Translations under genes and position numbers: made by a program
Notes under the pieces: model-generated
Databases searched by the model: none
Told to the model about the DNA's origin: nothing
What the model saw: only the letters and a program-made list of their open reading frames with translations
Shown here: positions 45,935-55,170 of the stretch, piece after piece
Position numbering within the stretch: position 1 is the stretch's first letter
Layout: the number at the start of each line of letters is the position of its first letter
Source of the DNA: Methylovulum miyakonense HT12
GTDB lineage: Bacteria; Pseudomonadota; Gammaproteobacteria; Methylococcales; Methylomonadaceae
Direction: 5' to 3'
NCBI RefSeq assembly: GCF_000384075.1
Contig: NZ_KB913025.1
Span: 4,534,187 to 4,598,186 of the forward strand
DNA length: 64,000 nucleotides

Positions 45935-47936
45935 GGGCTTTTCCCCTGTGCCGCAACCAAGCGCCCACACCTACCGCCATTGCCATCATGGCGTAGAACT
46001 CAGGTTCCGGGGTACTGGGCACTTCTGCGCCAACCGCCAATTCGCTGACACCTTGCGGCAAGGGGCTAGGCTGGTCGACGGTGCCGCCCTCCCTACGAGT
46101 CCTGACGGTAGTGTCTATGGCAATAAACGAGGTGTAATCGGTCAGCAAGTTATATTTCAAGCCCAAACTGGTGATTTGGCGGATTGCATCATCATCCACG
46201 CCACCCATCAGCTTGCTGTAATCCCCTAACTCGGCAATCCGGCCGCGTGCCCATAAGTAGCGTAAAGCCACGGCATTTTCGGAAATGATGCCGTCGCCTA
46301 CCGTTACGGTCTGGCGGATTTTGCCCATGCTAGTAATGCCCGATACGCTAATTTCGCCCTCTTCGCTGCCACGCCATTTGCCGATAATCACCAGCGGGCG
46401 CCCGGCAAACAAATCCGGCAATCTGGCGGGCAACACATCGTAAGCATCCAAGCCTTGGATATCCAAGCCCAAATGCGTCCAAACCGGGCTTTCGATATAG
46501 CTTTTAAACGTCGCCGCCGCCGTTTTGGCTTCTTCCCCATTGGTGACAATAAACGCCTCGCCTTGCCCGGCATGGGCAAGGCCCTCCATCAAAAAGCGGT
46601 TGACTGACGAGCCTATGCCAAACGCAAACACATTGGCCTTGTTTAGGTTGTTGCGGATCAGGTCGAAGGCTTCCTTCTCCACCGTGACATAACCATCGGT
46701 GATCACCACAAAATTACGCGAACGCTGATCGGCCTTATCCATTGCCAAAGCTGTCCGCAACGCAGGCAACAGCTCGGTACCGCCACCACCGGACTGTTGG
46801 TTGATAACGGCCATGGCTTGGTCGATGTTGGCTTGGTTGGCGGGTAATGATTGCGGAGCAAGCACTCTGTTATTGCCGGAAAACAGCATCACGTTAAACG
46901 TGTCGATTGGGCGCAAATTGCCCACTAAATTACGTAACAAAGTCTTGGCGGTTGCCAACGGAAAACCGTTCATAGAACCGGACACGTCAACGATAAAAAC
47001 ATATTCACGCGGAACAACCGCGTCAGCCGTCACGCGTGCTGGCGGTTCTATCATGGTCATGAAAAAACTTTCGTCTTCGCCCCGATACAGCAAGGTGCCA
47101 GTTTGGATGGTTTTGCCAGCCAGGCGGTAATCGAGCATAAAATCACGGTTGCCGTTACGGGTGCTGGCCGGCAAATCTAATACCGCATGCCTGCGGCCCG
47201 GTTTTTTAATGTCAACATCGTGCGTGCTGCTGGCAATGGTTTGCAGCGGAATCGGTGACACCAAATCAACTTTGATGGCGAAGGTGGAGGTTGGCGCAAC
47301 AGCGCTTGGCAAATAAGGCGTTTGCACCCATTGCCCTTTGACGCCGCTGCCGCTGCCCGCCGGGCCGTTGTAACGCGGCCCCACCACCGCCGGATAGACA
47401 AACTGGTATGTCCCCTCAGTGGGCACAATGGTTTCTGTGTAATGCAACACGACGGCAATATCATCACCTGGCAACACATTCGCCACATTCATTTGGAATA
47501 CATTAGGGCGTTCCTGCTCCAGCAAAGACGCGCTTTTGCCTGCGGATTTTGCCGCTTCGTACTCGGCACGCGCCTGTTGCTTCCCGCGGATTTTAGCTTC
47601 GAGCACGCGCTTGCCAACATGCATCTGCATCGCATAAACCGCCGCATGACTGGATGCCGGAAACACATAGCGGGCTTCCAAAGGCCGCTTCCCTTCATTG
47701 CGGTAATGTTGCGCCACTGTCACATCGGCAATCACGCCAGTGATTTTCACGTTTACGTCGGTGGATTTAAGCGGCAAGCGATCCGTATCCGGGTCATCGC
47801 TTTGCACAAAAAAATAAGGGGATAGGGTTTTGCCGTCTTCAACATCCACTTCCGCACCAGCCGTTAATGGCGCCAAAAGAAAATTCAAGATGACAGTTGA
47901 TGCCAGCAATAGCCGGCGAATTTTAAGGGTGTTCAT
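45924..47936 (-). CDS. VIT and vWA domain protein with PEP-CTERM sorting tail
   Basis: The 670-residue protein has a signal peptide (about 1-29), a VIT domain (about 55-190; VTVAQHYRNEGKRPLEARYVF, VYAMQMHVGKRVLEAKIRGK in part), and a vWA domain with an intact metal site (VDVSGSMNGFPLATAK, near 316). Its C-terminus is a sorting tail TPEPEFYAMMAMAVGVGAWL followed by RHRGK. VIT/vWA proteins bind matrix or partner proteins at the surface. The start at 47936 (MNTLKIRRLLLAS) has AAGGAG 7 bp upstream; an upstream in-frame start at 48077 adds 47 residues that do not look like a signal. A cre tag lies 93 bp upstream. Confidence 0.92.
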   Translation of the reverse strand: MNTLKIRRLLLASTVILNFLLAPLTAGAEVDVEDGKTLSPYFFVQSDDPDTDRLPLKSTDVNVKITGVIADVTVAQHYRNEGKRPLEARYVFPASSHAAVYAMQMHVGKRVLEAKIRGKQQARAEYEAAKSAGKSASLLEQERPNVFQMNVANVLPGDDIAVVLHYTETIVPTEGTYQFVYPAVVGPRYNGPAGSGSGVKGQWVQTPYLPSAVAPTSTFAIKVDLVSPIPLQTIASSTHDVDIKKPGRRHAVLDLPASTRNGNRDFMLDYRLAGKTIQTGTLLYRGEDESFFMTMIEPPARVTADAVVPREYVFIVDVSGSMNGFPLATAKTLLRNLVGNLRPIDTFNVMLFSGNNRVLAPQSLPANQANIDQAMAVINQQSGGGGTELLPALRTALAMDKADQRSRNFVVITDGYVTVEKEAFDLIRNNLNKANVFAFGIGSSVNRFLMEGLAHAGQGEAFIVTNGEEAKTAAATFKSYIESPVWTHLGLDIQGLDAYDVLPARLPDLFAGRPLVIIGKWRGSEEGEISVSGITSMGKIRQTVTVGDGIISENAVALRYLWARGRIAELGDYSKLMGGVDDDAIRQITSLGLKYNLLTDYTSFIAIDTTVRTRREGGTVDQPSPLPQGVSELAVGAEVPSTPEPEFYAMMAMAVGVGAWLRHRGKAHGC

Positions 47937-48028
47937 GTTCCGCTCCTTTGTCAATGGGTGCAGGGTTTGCACGGAAAGGAGGATACAGATGTGATGGGGG
48001 TTTCTTGGGAAGCGGAGAAGAAATTTAT

Positions 48029-48044
48029 GTGAAATTGGTGTGAA
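48029..48044 (-). promoter_or_regulatory. cre tag (CreB-binding site)
   Basis: On the minus strand TTCAC-ACCAAT-TTCAC matches the E. coli CreB recognition tag TTCAC-N6-TTCAC at every fixed position. It lies between the creC-like stop (48061) and the VIT/vWA start (47936), pointing toward the latter, so the adjacent two-component system probably controls the VIT/exosortase operon. Confidence 0.75.
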
Positions 48045-48060
48045 GTTTCTGCTTAAGCCA

Positions 48061-49506
48061 TTACGGCAGGTGTGCACAGCGGGTGAAAGGAAGGGTCAAG
48101 GTTGCGATGGCTCCCCCCTCCGCATGGTTTGCCAGCACAACCTCGCCGCCGTGCAGATGGGCTATCTCACGCACAAACGGCAAACCTAGCCCCGTGCTTT
48201 TTTGGCCAGAATCAGGACGCCGCAAGGAATAAAACTTCTCAAAAATCCGGTCCAGCGCATACTCAGGGATACCCGGCCCCCTATCCAGCACTTGGAGTTG
48301 GCACAACTTACCCGCACACATCAAGGCCAGCCTAATTTCCCCCCCGGTTGGTGAAAAATCAATGGCATTTTCAATGAGATTGGTAAGGGCGCGTTGCAGC
48401 AGGAAACTGTCCCCAAGCACGGACACTTCACTCTCCGTGTCAAGGGCAAAAGTGATTTTTTTGGGTCTTGCCCGCAACTCCAGCCCCTGCAACACCTCTT
48501 TGGCAAGCCCATTGAGACGGACGGCCTGCGGGTCATCAAGGCTATGGCGTTTTTCAAGGCTGGCAAGCTCCAACAAACGGTCAGCAAGATCCTGCAGGCG
48601 CTGCACCTGCGTACCAATAGTTTCGGCAAACCGCGCCCGCTGTGCGTCCGGCATGGGCTCGCGCAGCAATTCGGCGGCCCCGCGTATGGCGGTCAACGGG
48701 CTTTTCAGTTCATGCGTCAACGCTTGGATATATTCTTCAGTGTAACTGCGCCCGGCCATTGCGTCACGCATGTCAAAAAAAGCGCCTTTTAACACAGCCC
48801 GGAAACGGCGCAGCATCCGTCCGGGCCGGGAAAGCCTCTCCTGCTTAAATACCTGGATCAGGTCGCGCATAAGCCGGGTGGGGCTAGTCAACCAAATAGA
48901 AACAATGACCAGCATGAACAAAAAGGCGATGACCGTTATCACTCCGACTAAAACCAGCTTCTGCCTGGCCGTCGCCACCAGTTCCTGCTGCGAGGCGACG
49001 GCCTTGCCGACACTGACTACACCGGCAATCTTATTGTTGATGGTGACAGGGACGGAGACATACATGACGGCGCTTTGTGGGTTTTCCGGATCAGCGGGGG
49101 TCGTCCTGGCGCCATATTGGCCCGCCAACGCCTTACTGACATCGCGCCAAGAACGGAAGTCCCGCCCTGTGTCTTGATGGAGGGAGTCAAACACCACAAT
49201 GCCGTTAGCATCGGTGACATAAACCCGCAGATCGACACGATGCTTGGTGATGGCATAAATCTGGGCTGTAAACGTCCGTTTGTAAACCTTCCCGAACGCC
49301 AAATCCATCCGGCTTGCATCAATAAATGCCCCGGAACTGTCGGTTTCCAACCATGCGGACAGCAGGTAAGCCGTATCAACCAAGGTTTCTTCTGCGGATT
49401 CGCGGTAACGGGTGTCCAACCCTTCCGCCACCGTATAAAGCAAAACGCCCACCCCCGACGTGAAGAGCAGCAGGATGCCCAAAAAAATCCGGTTGCGCTT
49501 ACTCAT
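48061..49506 (-). CDS. creC: CreC-like sensor histidine kinase
   Basis: The 481-residue kinase is close to E. coli CreC (474) in length and plan: a membrane helix near 7-25, a periplasmic domain of about 150 residues (VYVTDANGIVVFDS), a second helix near 187-207, a HAMP-like linker, the phospho-acceptor helix ALTHELKSPLTAIRGAAELL (His near 263), and the ATPase motifs NLIENAIDFSP, DRGPGIPEY and STGLGLPFVREI. It overlaps the creB-like gene by 4 bp. It senses an unknown periplasmic or metabolic signal and controls its partner by phosphorylation. Confidence 0.88.
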   Translation of the reverse strand: MSKRNRIFLGILLLFTSGVGVLLYTVAEGLDTRYRESAEETLVDTAYLLSAWLETDSSGAFIDASRMDLAFGKVYKRTFTAQIYAITKHRVDLRVYVTDANGIVVFDSLHQDTGRDFRSWRDVSKALAGQYGARTTPADPENPQSAVMYVSVPVTINNKIAGVVSVGKAVASQQELVATARQKLVLVGVITVIAFLFMLVIVSIWLTSPTRLMRDLIQVFKQERLSRPGRMLRRFRAVLKGAFFDMRDAMAGRSYTEEYIQALTHELKSPLTAIRGAAELLREPMPDAQRARFAETIGTQVQRLQDLADRLLELASLEKRHSLDDPQAVRLNGLAKEVLQGLELRARPKKITFALDTESEVSVLGDSFLLQRALTNLIENAIDFSPTGGEIRLALMCAGKLCQLQVLDRGPGIPEYALDRIFEKFYSLRRPDSGQKSTGLGLPFVREIAHLHGGEVVLANHAEGGAIATLTLPFTRCAHLP

Positions 49507-50189
49507 TCGCGTAGCGAGTAGCCAAGGCCGCGATGCGTGATAATAGGGTCTGGCTCCGCCTGTACCGCACGCAGTTTGGCCCGGAGCATTTTGATATGGG
49601 CATCCACGGTGCGCTCCAAGCTTACCTCAGGATGTTCCCATGCCTTATCCATCAACTCTTCACGGGTAAACACCCGGCCAGGCTTGCCCACCAGCACTTT
49701 GAGCAAGCGGTATTCAGTCCGTGACAATTCAAGGGCGACACCCAGGAAGCAAATACGTTTACGTTCCTCGTCCACTTGAAAAACACGGGAAAGCGGGCTG
49801 GCCGTTGGCGTCAGCGAAACGGCTTGCGGCTTGTTCACGCGGCGCAGGACCGTGCGTACCCTAGCGCACAATTCGCGCGGGCTGAACGGCTTGGCGACAT
49901 AATCGTCCGCGCCTAACTCCAAGCCCACAATACGGTCTATCTCGCCCGAACGGGCGGTAAGAAAAATCACCGGCAACTGCGGCCCAATTTGCCGGAACAG
50001 ATCAAAACCATTGACGTCCGGCAAGCCCACATCCAACACCGCCAAATCAAAACGCTGGCTTTGCAGCATAGCCAACGCGGCCTGCCCGGTCGCCGCCCAA
50101 ACGGCTTCAAAACCTTCCGTGCCAAGCGCATAGAGCGTTGTTTCTGCGATGGCAGGTTCGTCCTCGATTACTAGAATACGTTGCGCCAT
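49503..50189 (-). CDS. creB: CreB-like response regulator
   Basis: The 228-residue OmpR-family regulator (E. coli CreB: 229) has acidic residues E9 and D10, phosphorylation site D53 (LAVLDVGLPDVNG), T/K switch residues in FLTARS and YVAKPFSP, and a C-terminal winged helix with FTREELMDKAW and TVDAHIKMLRAKL. It is followed by its kinase with a 4-bp overlap. The ATG at 50189 has AGAGG 6 bp upstream; ATG 50192 is the alternative. Its likely target is the cre tag at 48029-48044. Confidence 0.88.
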   Translation of the reverse strand: MAQRILVIEDEPAIAETTLYALGTEGFEAVWAATGQAALAMLQSQRFDLAVLDVGLPDVNGFDLFRQIGPQLPVIFLTARSGEIDRIVGLELGADDYVAKPFSPRELCARVRTVLRRVNKPQAVSLTPTASPLSRVFQVDEERKRICFLGVALELSRTEYRLLKVLVGKPGRVFTREELMDKAWEHPEVSLERTVDAHIKMLRAKLRAVQAEPDPIITHRGLGYSLRE

Positions 50190-50396
50190 CATAGGCCTCT
50201 CTTTATAAAACGGTTCCACTTCACCAACAGCCGGCCAACATTGAAAGGCCGGAGTGACGCAAGCTCAGGCGGCCGGAACAGTTTGCCCAAACCAATAGGC
50301 ACTGGGCGACATATCCCAAAGTTTAATGTGATCACTAGCATGCCAAAACATTAAGGACAGAGCCCTGACCCTACCCAGCCGAGTGATTGCCTTACC

Positions 50397-51374
50397 TCAC
50401 GACAAGCGGACCCTAGGGTCAACCAGCGTATAAGAAATATCCGTCAACAACAGCCCCAGCACATACAACACCGACCCCAGAAACACCATCGCGCGGACAA
50501 TCGCAAAATCTTGGCTATTGATCGCATCAATCGTGTAGCTGCCCAGGCCCGGGATGCTGAAGAACGATTCCATAATCAGGCTGCCCATAAACAACGAGGG
50601 CAACACCACCACAACCCCCGTCAAAATCGGGATCATCGCATTGGGGAGCACATGCCGGAACAGCGCCGCCGTTTCGGTCAAGCCTTTCGCACGGGCGGTG
50701 CGGACGTAATCTTTACCGACTTCTTCCAAAAACAGGGTGCGGTACCAACGCACACCCGAACCGATGCCGGAAAAAACGCCGATGGCTATCGGCAAAACCA
50801 AAAACTTAAAGGCGGCAAAGCCATCGTCATAACCGGAAATCGGCACCAGTTTCAATAATTTCCCGGCAAAAAACTGCCCGCCGATAATATAAAACAACGA
50901 CGACACCGACATCAGCAGCACGCACAACACCATGCCCGCCTGTTCCAAATAACTGCTACGGAACAGCACCATCATCAATGCCAAACAGATATTGACCACC
51001 AAACCAATGGCCAAGGTCGGCAAGGCCAAGGCCAAACTAGGCAAAGCGCGTTCTTGGATGTCCGCGCCGATATTCCTGCCGCTGTCCGACACGCCAAAAT
51101 TGAACACAAACAGTCCGGCGGATTTTTGGAAGAATATCGTGTGGGTCAGCTTTTCTTCGGCGCTAGCGTGGCCGTCCCACAACAGCGGCAAATCGTAACC
51201 ATGCTGGTGTTTCCAGTTATCTATGGCCTGTTGGGTGACATGCTTTTGCCCAAGTTGTAAGCGCGCCATATCGTCAGGACTGTTGACGACGAAGAACAGC
51301 ACGAAGGTGAGGATGTTCACACCCAGCAAAATAGGGAAAGCGTAAAGGATACGGCGGATAATGTATTGGGTCAT
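50397..51374 (-). CDS. Peptide ABC transporter permease (YejB/DppB type)
   Basis: The 325-residue permease has an N-terminal helix (MTQYIIRRILYAFPILLGVN), a long periplasmic insert, five further helices and the binding-protein-dependent EAA-like loop YVRTARAKGLTETAALFRHVLPN. The ending SYTLVDPRVRLS is typical of oligopeptide/microcin-type permeases. It follows the binding protein by 100 bp. The second permease and the ATPase of such systems are not in the window, as the next upstream gene in the same direction is the two-component pair, which is unrelated. Confidence 0.88.
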   Translation of the reverse strand: MTQYIIRRILYAFPILLGVNILTFVLFFVVNSPDDMARLQLGQKHVTQQAIDNWKHQHGYDLPLLWDGHASAEEKLTHTIFFQKSAGLFVFNFGVSDSGRNIGADIQERALPSLALALPTLAIGLVVNICLALMMVLFRSSYLEQAGMVLCVLLMSVSSLFYIIGGQFFAGKLLKLVPISGYDDGFAAFKFLVLPIAIGVFSGIGSGVRWYRTLFLEEVGKDYVRTARAKGLTETAALFRHVLPNAMIPILTGVVVVLPSLFMGSLIMESFFSIPGLGSYTIDAINSQDFAIVRAMVFLGSVLYVLGLLLTDISYTLVDPRVRLS

Positions 51375-51474
51375 GGCGGTGTTCAGTTCAATAATTTCTG
51401 GTTAGGCGATTGATTTTTAAGCTTTTATATAACGGATCACAAGACCCCAAAAAACAGTTTTTTGGGCCTTTAAT

Positions 51475-53598
51475 TTAACCCTGTAACTTTCGCCGATAAG
51501 CCCTAACGGCAGGCAACGCCAACACCACCAGCCCCGCCATCGCCAAGCCCAGCGGCCAAAACACAGGCCGGTTCCAGGCTTCCCGTTTTTGTGCCCGCTC
51601 TTGGGCATTGATCCGCGTGTATTTCAACTGGTTGTTCGCCATCAAGTTGGGCTTCAGGTTTTTATACCAGCTATGGTAGAGCGCGAAACTTTTGGGATGG
51701 AAACCAAACAGCCACGGCGCATCATGGCGCACTTGCGCTTGCAGCTGCTGGATCAGCCGGTAACGTTCCTCGCTGTTGTCCATATTGCGCATTTTTTCAA
51801 ACAGGCGGTCAAATTCGGGGTTTTGGTAATTGCTGGCATTTTCGCCGCCGAATTTGACTTTGGAGTTCGGCCCGTACAGCAAAAACAGGAAATTTTCAGG
51901 GTCTGGATAATCGGCGTTCCAGCCCCAAGTGAAAATTTGCGCGTTGCCGTTGCGCATTTTTTCTTGGAAACGGTTGTAGTCGGTGGCGCGGATGACCAGC
52001 TCTATGCCCAGTTTGGCGAATTGCTTGCGGTACCAGTTCAGCATCGGGCGGTCATCGGCACCTGCCGCCATCGTGTCAAAATACAGGATCAGGGCTTGTC
52101 CGGTTTTGGGGTCGATGCCGTTGGCGTAACCCGCTTCCGACATCAATTGTTTGGCGGCTTCGAGGCTTTTCCGGTGTGGTTTTTTATCTTGCCATTCATA
52201 AACTTCGGTGTTGATGCCGGTTGGCCCGTCGGCAAAGCCATAAATCCCTGGCGGCACCACGCCTTGTGCGGGCACGCCGCGCCCGTTGCGGAAAATCGAG
52301 ATGAATTCTTCAAAATCCACGGCGATGGCAAGTGCTTGCCGCAGTTTGCGGGCTTTGTCGGTGTTGCCGCCAACCGTGGCATCGAGCATGTTAAAGCCCA
52401 TGTAAAAACTGGACGTTTCCACGCTGGTTTCCAACTGCATCCCTTTTTCGCGCATGGCATCGGTCAACCTAGCCTCGCCGCCGCCCGTAAATTGCACGGC
52501 TTGGTCGAAATTATCGGAAGCGATGCCGGACGCATCAAAATAGCCTTGCAGGAATTTGCTCCAGTAAGGGATCGTTTCTTTTTCCAGCATGAACACGGCC
52601 TGGCCGATAAAGGGCAATGGCTTTCCGGCATCCATTAACAAGCCTTTCGCTTGATCAGAAGGCTCGCCTTCACTTGGGTAGGCCTCCGGGTGGAAATGCG
52701 GGTTCTTTTGCAAAATCATCCGCCGGTTAGGGTTGTTTTCCGCCAAATAATACGCGCCCGTACCGATAGGGAACCAATCCAGGGTGATGTTCTTGTCCTG
52801 CAAGCCCGCTTGCCCATAAAACACATCGGCTTCCCAAGGCATGGGGGCGAAGAACAGCATCGCCAGCCAATAACTGAATTGCGGGTACTTGCCTTTGATA
52901 CGGATACGGTATTGCGTGGGGCTAAGGGCGGTCACGCCGCTCATAGACAGATCTTTGACCGCGGTTTTCGGTTTGTCGGCGACTTGCCGGGCAAATTCGG
53001 CAAAACCGACAATATAGTTTTTCATGATTTCGGCGATCGGCGACTGGTTTTTGGGGTGCGCCAAACGTTTGATCTGATAAACATAATCCTCAGCCAACAG
53101 AGCGCGCGAACCCGTTTCAGGCAAGTCGTTCAAGGTATTTAAGGGCGCGATGTCGGCGGCGGTCAAATGATGGTAGAGATAATCGCCGTGGGCGTTTTTT
53201 GCTAAGGCAGGATGGGGCTGGTAACGGACACCGTCTTGCAAATCAAGCAGATAATCGGTGAAGGCGATGTCCTGCTCGGCGGCGGTGGCGGGCAAGGCTT
53301 CGCCCTTGGCGTTTAGGTATTGCACTTGCGGCATTTTGCTGGCGGTCAGCGGCGTAAGTTCATACGGCCTTTTTAAATAATGGTATTGCAGCGGCGGTTC
53401 ATAAATCTGCGCGATAAACGCATATTCATTGGAGCTGTAAGCGACCGCCGGGTCGAGATGTTTCGGGCGTTCGGAAAAAGATTGGTATAAGATGCTTTGC
53501 TGGGTATCGGCATCGCTATACGGGTTGTTCAGTTGTGAAGGTTGGCAAGCTGCCAATAGCACGGCGAGCAGGAAAGCGGCACAGCTTGATATTTTCAT
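51475..53598 (-). CDS. Peptide ABC transporter substrate-binding lipoprotein with C-terminal anchor
   Basis: The 707-residue family 5 extracellular binding protein has a lipoprotein signal (MKISSCAAFLLAVLLAAC with the cysteine of LAAC) and the SBP_bac_5 body: RPKHLDPAVAYSSNE, LQDGVRYQPHP, GTGAYYLAENNPNRR, KARKLRQALAIAVD and NAQIFTWGWNADYPDPENFL. It is longer than usual (~540-600) and ends with a membrane helix (PLGLAMAGLVVLALPAV) and a basic tail. The start at 53598 is chosen for the lipobox; the frame is open to 53646. It delivers oligopeptides or similar to the permease downstream. Confidence 0.85.
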   Translation of the reverse strand: MKISSCAAFLLAVLLAACQPSQLNNPYSDADTQQSILYQSFSERPKHLDPAVAYSSNEYAFIAQIYEPPLQYHYLKRPYELTPLTASKMPQVQYLNAKGEALPATAAEQDIAFTDYLLDLQDGVRYQPHPALAKNAHGDYLYHHLTAADIAPLNTLNDLPETGSRALLAEDYVYQIKRLAHPKNQSPIAEIMKNYIVGFAEFARQVADKPKTAVKDLSMSGVTALSPTQYRIRIKGKYPQFSYWLAMLFFAPMPWEADVFYGQAGLQDKNITLDWFPIGTGAYYLAENNPNRRMILQKNPHFHPEAYPSEGEPSDQAKGLLMDAGKPLPFIGQAVFMLEKETIPYWSKFLQGYFDASGIASDNFDQAVQFTGGGEARLTDAMREKGMQLETSVETSSFYMGFNMLDATVGGNTDKARKLRQALAIAVDFEEFISIFRNGRGVPAQGVVPPGIYGFADGPTGINTEVYEWQDKKPHRKSLEAAKQLMSEAGYANGIDPKTGQALILYFDTMAAGADDRPMLNWYRKQFAKLGIELVIRATDYNRFQEKMRNGNAQIFTWGWNADYPDPENFLFLLYGPNSKVKFGGENASNYQNPEFDRLFEKMRNMDNSEERYRLIQQLQAQVRHDAPWLFGFHPKSFALYHSWYKNLKPNLMANNQLKYTRINAQERAQKREAWNRPVFWPLGLAMAGLVVLALPAVRAYRRKLQG

Positions 53599-53959
53599 CA
53601 CGATCCGTTGGGTTTGTAGCCTCCCCGTTGGGGGATTGATTAACATTGATAATGATAGGCGGGCATTATTGCCTTTTTACCGCTTGCCCGCTGACAAAAT
53701 TGCCCCATCAATGGATATAAGCAAGGCAGTGGGCCACAGGCTTATTTTAACAATAAAAAGGCGGCGGGCAGAGCATGCCAAAACTAAAGTTGCTAGGCGG
53801 TGTAAATTCACCCCAAGCGCTGCCGGGTGATTAAAAAACCAGCACATATTGCAAACGCTTGCCTAACCTAAGCCCTATTTTTCACGGCAATTAAGCGTCC
53901 ATATTGTTAAAATACCAAACGTCCCAATATCTATACATTTACCACTAACCAGAGCCTAT
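53599..53959. other. Divergent noncoding region
   Basis: About 360 bp between the leftward binding-protein gene and the rightward ydcH-like gene. It should carry both promoters. No gene, repeat or operator was recognised. Confidence 0.4.
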
Positions 53960-54196
53960 ATGTTGACTGAAAAGCACGATTTGACCCACGAGTTCCCTGA
54001 ATTCCATGACCGCATCCACGACCTTAAAATGCACGACGCGCATTTTGCCAAATTGTTAAACGAGCACGACGAACTGAGCCAAACCATTTACCGTTCTGAA
54101 ATTGAAGTGGAAGTGCATGCGGACGACTACCTGGAAACGCTGAAAAAACAACGCCTGGCGCTTAAAGACGAACTGTTCCAAATACTTCGTGCTTAA
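53960..54196 (+). CDS. YdcH-like protein (DUF465)
   Basis: A 78-residue, highly charged helical protein: THEFPEFHDRIHDLKMHDAHFAKLLNEHDELS followed by a linker and LKKQRLALKDELFQIL (given in shortened motifs). The HDRIHxLK...F..L..EHxELxxxI pattern defines the small DUF465/YdcH family, whose function is not established. It stands 63 bp before mtfA in the same direction. Confidence 0.85.
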   Translation: MLTEKHDLTHEFPEFHDRIHDLKMHDAHFAKLLNEHDELSQTIYRSEIEVEVHADDYLETLKKQRLALKDELFQILRA

Positions 54197-54259
54197 AAAC
54201 CCCGGCTTATGGATGCCCCTTTCACCAGGAAAAACACCAACATCGCTTGACACCCAACG

Positions 54260-55036
54260 ATGAATATTTTTAAACGGGCATGGATCCGGTACGTCCTCCA
54301 TCGCCATGCCATCCCCCATGGCCTGTGGTTGGAGACGGCCAAAAACTTGGCTTTTTTACAAGGCCTGACCGCCGTTGAAAAAACCCGTTTGCGGGAACTC
54401 AGCACCCTGTTTTTGCATGGCAAGCACTTCGTAGGCGCACAAGGGCTTGAACTTAGCCCGGCCATGCGTGTGGCCATCGCAGCGCAAGCCTGCCTGCCCG
54501 TGCTGGGGCTTGGGTTCCAGTATTTGTCAGGATGGACTGATGTGATCGTTTACCCCTCGGCGTTTCGCGTTAACCGGGACTTAACGGATGCGGCGGGGGT
54601 TGTCCATCATGAGGAGCAAGTATTGGTCGGTGAGTCCTGGTCGCGTGGCCCTTTGATCGTGTCATGGGCGGAAGTCGGGCAAGATGCCTCAGCCCACCAT
54701 CCCGGGCACAATGTAGTGATCCATGAAATCGCCCACAAATTGGACTTTTTAAATGGGCGCATGAACGGCTATCCGCCATTACATGCCGGCATGTCCATCC
54801 CCAAGTGGACGGAGGCATTAAACAACGCCTACCAACACTTGGTCACACGCATTGAACATCACCACCACACCGGTATTGACCCTTATGCCGCAAGCAGCCC
54901 CGCCGAATTTTTCGCCGTCACCAGCGAATATTTTTTCTGTGCGCCGGAAACGCTACACACTGACTTCCCTGAAGTTTATCAACAGCTACAACTTTATTAT
55001 CGGCAGGATCCCTTGCTACGCCAACATAAGCATTGA
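54260..55036 (+). CDS. mtfA: Zinc-dependent peptidase MtfA
   Basis: The 258-residue metallopeptidase has the zinc motif HEIAHKLDFLNG (residues about 155-166, HExxH) and downstream EFFAVTSEYFF, which supplies the third ligand in the MtfA family. In E. coli MtfA binds the glucose repressor Mlc and so affects ptsG. The N-terminal HRHAIPHGLWLETAKNL and IVYPSAFRV-like (VIVYPSAFRVN) regions match the family. No transmembrane segment. It lies 130 bp before gpmI. Confidence 0.9.
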   Translation: MNIFKRAWIRYVLHRHAIPHGLWLETAKNLAFLQGLTAVEKTRLRELSTLFLHGKHFVGAQGLELSPAMRVAIAAQACLPVLGLGFQYLSGWTDVIVYPSAFRVNRDLTDAAGVVHHEEQVLVGESWSRGPLIVSWAEVGQDASAHHPGHNVVIHEIAHKLDFLNGRMNGYPPLHAGMSIPKWTEALNNAYQHLVTRIEHHHHTGIDPYAASSPAEFFAVTSEYFFCAPETLHTDFPEVYQQLQLYYRQDPLLRQHKH

Positions 55037-55170
55037 ACGCCGATAAGCGGCTTACAGCCCCCTTACCCTTTATAATTGCAGCGGCGTCTTGCATACAATT
55101 TTCCTTAACGGCATTGTATGATTATAGGCGGCCACATTCGACAAGAATACACATTAAGATGGAGATTGAA

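Noticed and set aside
50231-50252. CCGGCC-N10-GGCCGG dyad upstream of creB
   Set aside because: Short GC-only dyad with no T-run and no match to a known site; likely chance.
55033-55170. Longer gpmI start at 55033
   Set aside because: The extra residues are not conserved and overlap mtfA; GGAG supports 55171.
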